A stretch of DNA of 64,000 nt, taken from positions 52,718-116,717 of the forward strand of contig NZ_JAQWXX010000099.1 of assembly GCF_029254265.1 (NCBI RefSeq), read 5' to 3'. The position numbers were made by a program, and so were the translations under genes. This stretch comes from Algoriphagus sp. (lineage in GTDB: Bacteria; Bacteroidota; Bacteroidia; Cytophagales; Cyclobacteriaceae). The notes beneath the pieces were generated by a model. It did no database searches, was not told the origin of the DNA, and was given only the letters and a program-made list of their open reading frames with translations. Below, in pieces: positions 62,840-64,000 of the stretch (its first letter is position 1; each line of letters begins with the position of its first letter).

Positions 62840-63214
62840 TTACTTGACTTTCGTGCCTAACGCATCAAACATTCCCATCAAATCCCCTTTTGCGGTTTCT
62901 TCGTCCACTTTTTTCAAATAAAGTGTGACATCATAGCCACTGATATTGAAAGCTGCAGTCAAAACACCCTCAGAGATTTTCACTGATTGCATTTTGGATT
63001 CTGTGGTGGATCCCTCTTCATAGAAATATCCAGTGGTAATATCACCTGTAGTTTCAAATCTCAAAGGTAAAGTTGCATCACCTTGAGGAGTTCCTTTGAT
63101 TAATACCTCCCACTTCCCTTCGAAATAGGCTGGATTAGGATTGCTAGATGCGATTGCCATAGTAACTAGAAATAACATGGCAAAAGCACCGAAGATTGAT
63201 TTTCTTGTGATCAT
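62840..63214 (-). CDS. Small exported protein of unknown function
   Basis: I do not recognise this 124-residue protein. It has a clear signal peptide (FGAFAMLFLVTMAIAS). About 95 residues predicted as beta strands follow (KWEVLIKGTPQGDATLPLRFET, GYFYEEGSTTESKMQSVKI, GYDVTLYLKKV), compatible with a small lipocalin-like barrel. It is a single gene, convergent with the penicillin-acylase-family gene. Several similar short proteins occur in Bacteroidota as parts of longer exported enzymes. No function can be given. Confidence 0.7.
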   Translation of the reverse strand: MITRKSIFGAFAMLFLVTMAIASSNPNPAYFEGKWEVLIKGTPQGDATLPLRFETTGDITTGYFYEEGSTTESKMQSVKISEGVLTAAFNISGYDVTLYLKKVDEETAKGDLMGMFDALGTKVK

Positions 63215-63899
63215 AAAATTAGAGTTAATGTTTTATAGTGATGTAATAAGAATAAAATACAGCTATTCTCAAATAGGCATTAACAAAATTTTATTTCTTT
63301 CCTTAGAAATAGATGATTGCCTTTTCCATAGCCCACGGTTTACCCCGACAATTGTCGAGGGCGTGGGCTATGTTATTCCGAAATCTCAAATAAAATGGAT
63401 TTATCCATTTCCTTTTATGATCCTTATCTCCTCCTCAGCAATCCATATAACTCATACACCAATTGATCGATTTCTGCGTCGATGCGGTTGATTTCGGATT
63501 GGAGGGAGAAATCTCATTGCCATTTCTAGCACAGATTTCTCAGTCGTCTGAGCGTTCTTAACTCAACAAAAAAACCAAGATGCCTCCTTCGAAATGACCC
63601 AATAGTGGAAAGATTCCGAAGGAATCCAATGTTTATAGCTGAGGTTCTAAAAAAGAATACGACCCCGACGGGGTCGTACATTTCATTGCTAATTCTTTCC
63701 TATAAATAGTTGATCTCTTCGAGATCATTCTTTTGAAATGCCAGCAAGTGAATGATCACGAAGTGGGCAGTAGTGGAATTACTCCCGACTACTGTACGGG
63801 ATCCAAAAAATAGAAAAGCGTAGATACAATCTACGCTTAGACCAACACAAACATTCTACTCCTATACGGGAGTTTAAAATTATTGGTTCTACCCTTAAG
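63215..63899. repeat. Repeat-rich spacer with REP-like palindromes
   Basis: No credible gene in about 685 bases. It contains CATAGCCCACG (63327-63337) / CGTGGGCTATG (63362-63372) around an inner CGACAATTGTCG. The palindrome ACGACCCCGACGGGGTCGT starts near 63659, and GATCTC-TTC-GAGATC lies near 63711-63725. The GGGAGAAATCT/AGATTTCTCAGTCG element is at 63505-63545, and AAGCGTAGAT/ATCTACGCTT at 63816-63838. These are typical dispersed elements of Bacteroidota chromosomes. An IS end follows directly. Confidence 0.75.
63816..63838. terminator. Perfect hairpin with three-base loop
   Basis: AAGCGTAGAT (63816-63825) pairs with ATCTACGCTT (63829-63838) around ACA. It could stop transcription entering from the IS or be part of a repeat. 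No T run longer than two bases follows. Confidence 0.5.
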
Positions 63900-64000
63900 T
63901 TAGTGGGGATATAAGTTTAATCCTCCGTGGAAAAAGAGGATTGCACTTCTAAAGTTGGTAAAAGTTCTATAGCCTTTACCTACAGTTTTGAGCTCTTGGA
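63885..64000 (-). mobile_element. End of an insertion sequence with partial transposase (ISL3/ISAon1-like)
   Basis: A minus-strand frame enters from the right edge and stops at 63900-63902. It reads QELKTVGKGYRTFTNFRSAI-LFFHGGLNLYPH in segments, the typical C-terminal ending (GYRTF.NFR.AILFF) of ISL3-type transposases in Bacteroidota. Only 32 residues are visible. The element end is probably the GGTTCT at 63885-63890, as ISL3-type termini begin with G-rich GG(T/C)TCT sequences. The family assignment is from memory of these endings and would need the rest of the element. Confidence 0.6.

Noticed and set aside
63141..63491. Open frame of 116 codons on the + strand
   Set aside because: It overlaps the signal-peptide end of the small exported protein gene and runs through REP-like palindromes; no domain or plausible start context.

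Overview
The window looks like chromosome from a member of the Bacteroidota, most likely a marine or freshwater Cytophagales/Cyclobacteriaceae (Algoriphagus-like). The pointers are two SusC/SusD pairs, many lipoproteins and Tat-signal sugar enzymes, DUF4301, DUF1080 and DUF4886 proteins, moderate-to-low GC, weak or absent Shine-Dalgarno sites, one textbook Bacteroidota promoter (TTTG-N19-TAnnTTTG at 44309-44339) and intergenic palindromes of the TCCCGATAGCTATCGGGA type. The genus is inference; no rRNA or tRNA gene was seen.

Layout. 1-9.4 kb: tail of an unknown gene, an ADP-ribosylglycohydrolase/kinase pair, fatty-acid degradation genes (two acyl-CoA dehydrogenases and an acyl-CoA ligase), a UDP-glucuronate decarboxylase and a frameshifted amidohydrolase. 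9.4-22.5 kb: hexuronate catabolism (uxuA, an SDR-type fructuronate reductase, uxaC), a LacI regulator, a SusCD pair, a Gfo/Idh/MocA oxidoreductase and a double DUF1080 protein. Three near-identical LacI-type operators tie this region together. 22.9-30.1 kb: rRNA methyltransferase, DUF4301, 5-oxoprolinase pxpABC, a frameshifted YdeI-like gene and a clan GH-A hydrolase.

30.2-37.1 kb is a signalling and stress block: a hybrid kinase, an Rcp1-type response regulator and a CHASE3 kinase on one strand, then lmo0937, CsbD and YtxH small stress proteins, a response regulator, an NtrC-type sigma-54 activator and Dps. Sigma-54-like promoters precede both lmo0937 and dps. 37.1-44.3 kb holds a sugar isomerase-like Tat protein, arfB, a DoxX protein with a twin CX3C tail, a TlpA thioredoxin, a TPR protein and a DUF1080 lipoprotein. 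43.6-46.6 kb is an MntR/DtxR regulator divergent from a TonB receptor, with a perfect operator inside the promoter spacer.

46.7-59.5 kb is the most unusual region. It has a possible HTH-transmembrane regulator, a SusCD pair, an SGNH (DUF4886) hydrolase, a DASS dicarboxylate transporter, a surface lipoprotein with Calx-beta and duplicated C-terminal domains, a secreted alpha/beta hydrolase and a tartrate/D-malate dehydrogenase. No glycoside hydrolase is present. I read it as a PUL-like locus for an esterified or polymeric hydroxy-dicarboxylate; this is inference. 59.5-64 kb contains a repeat-rich spacer, a penicillin-acylase-family lipoprotein, a small exported protein, more REP-like palindromes and the 3' end of an IS transposase running off the window.
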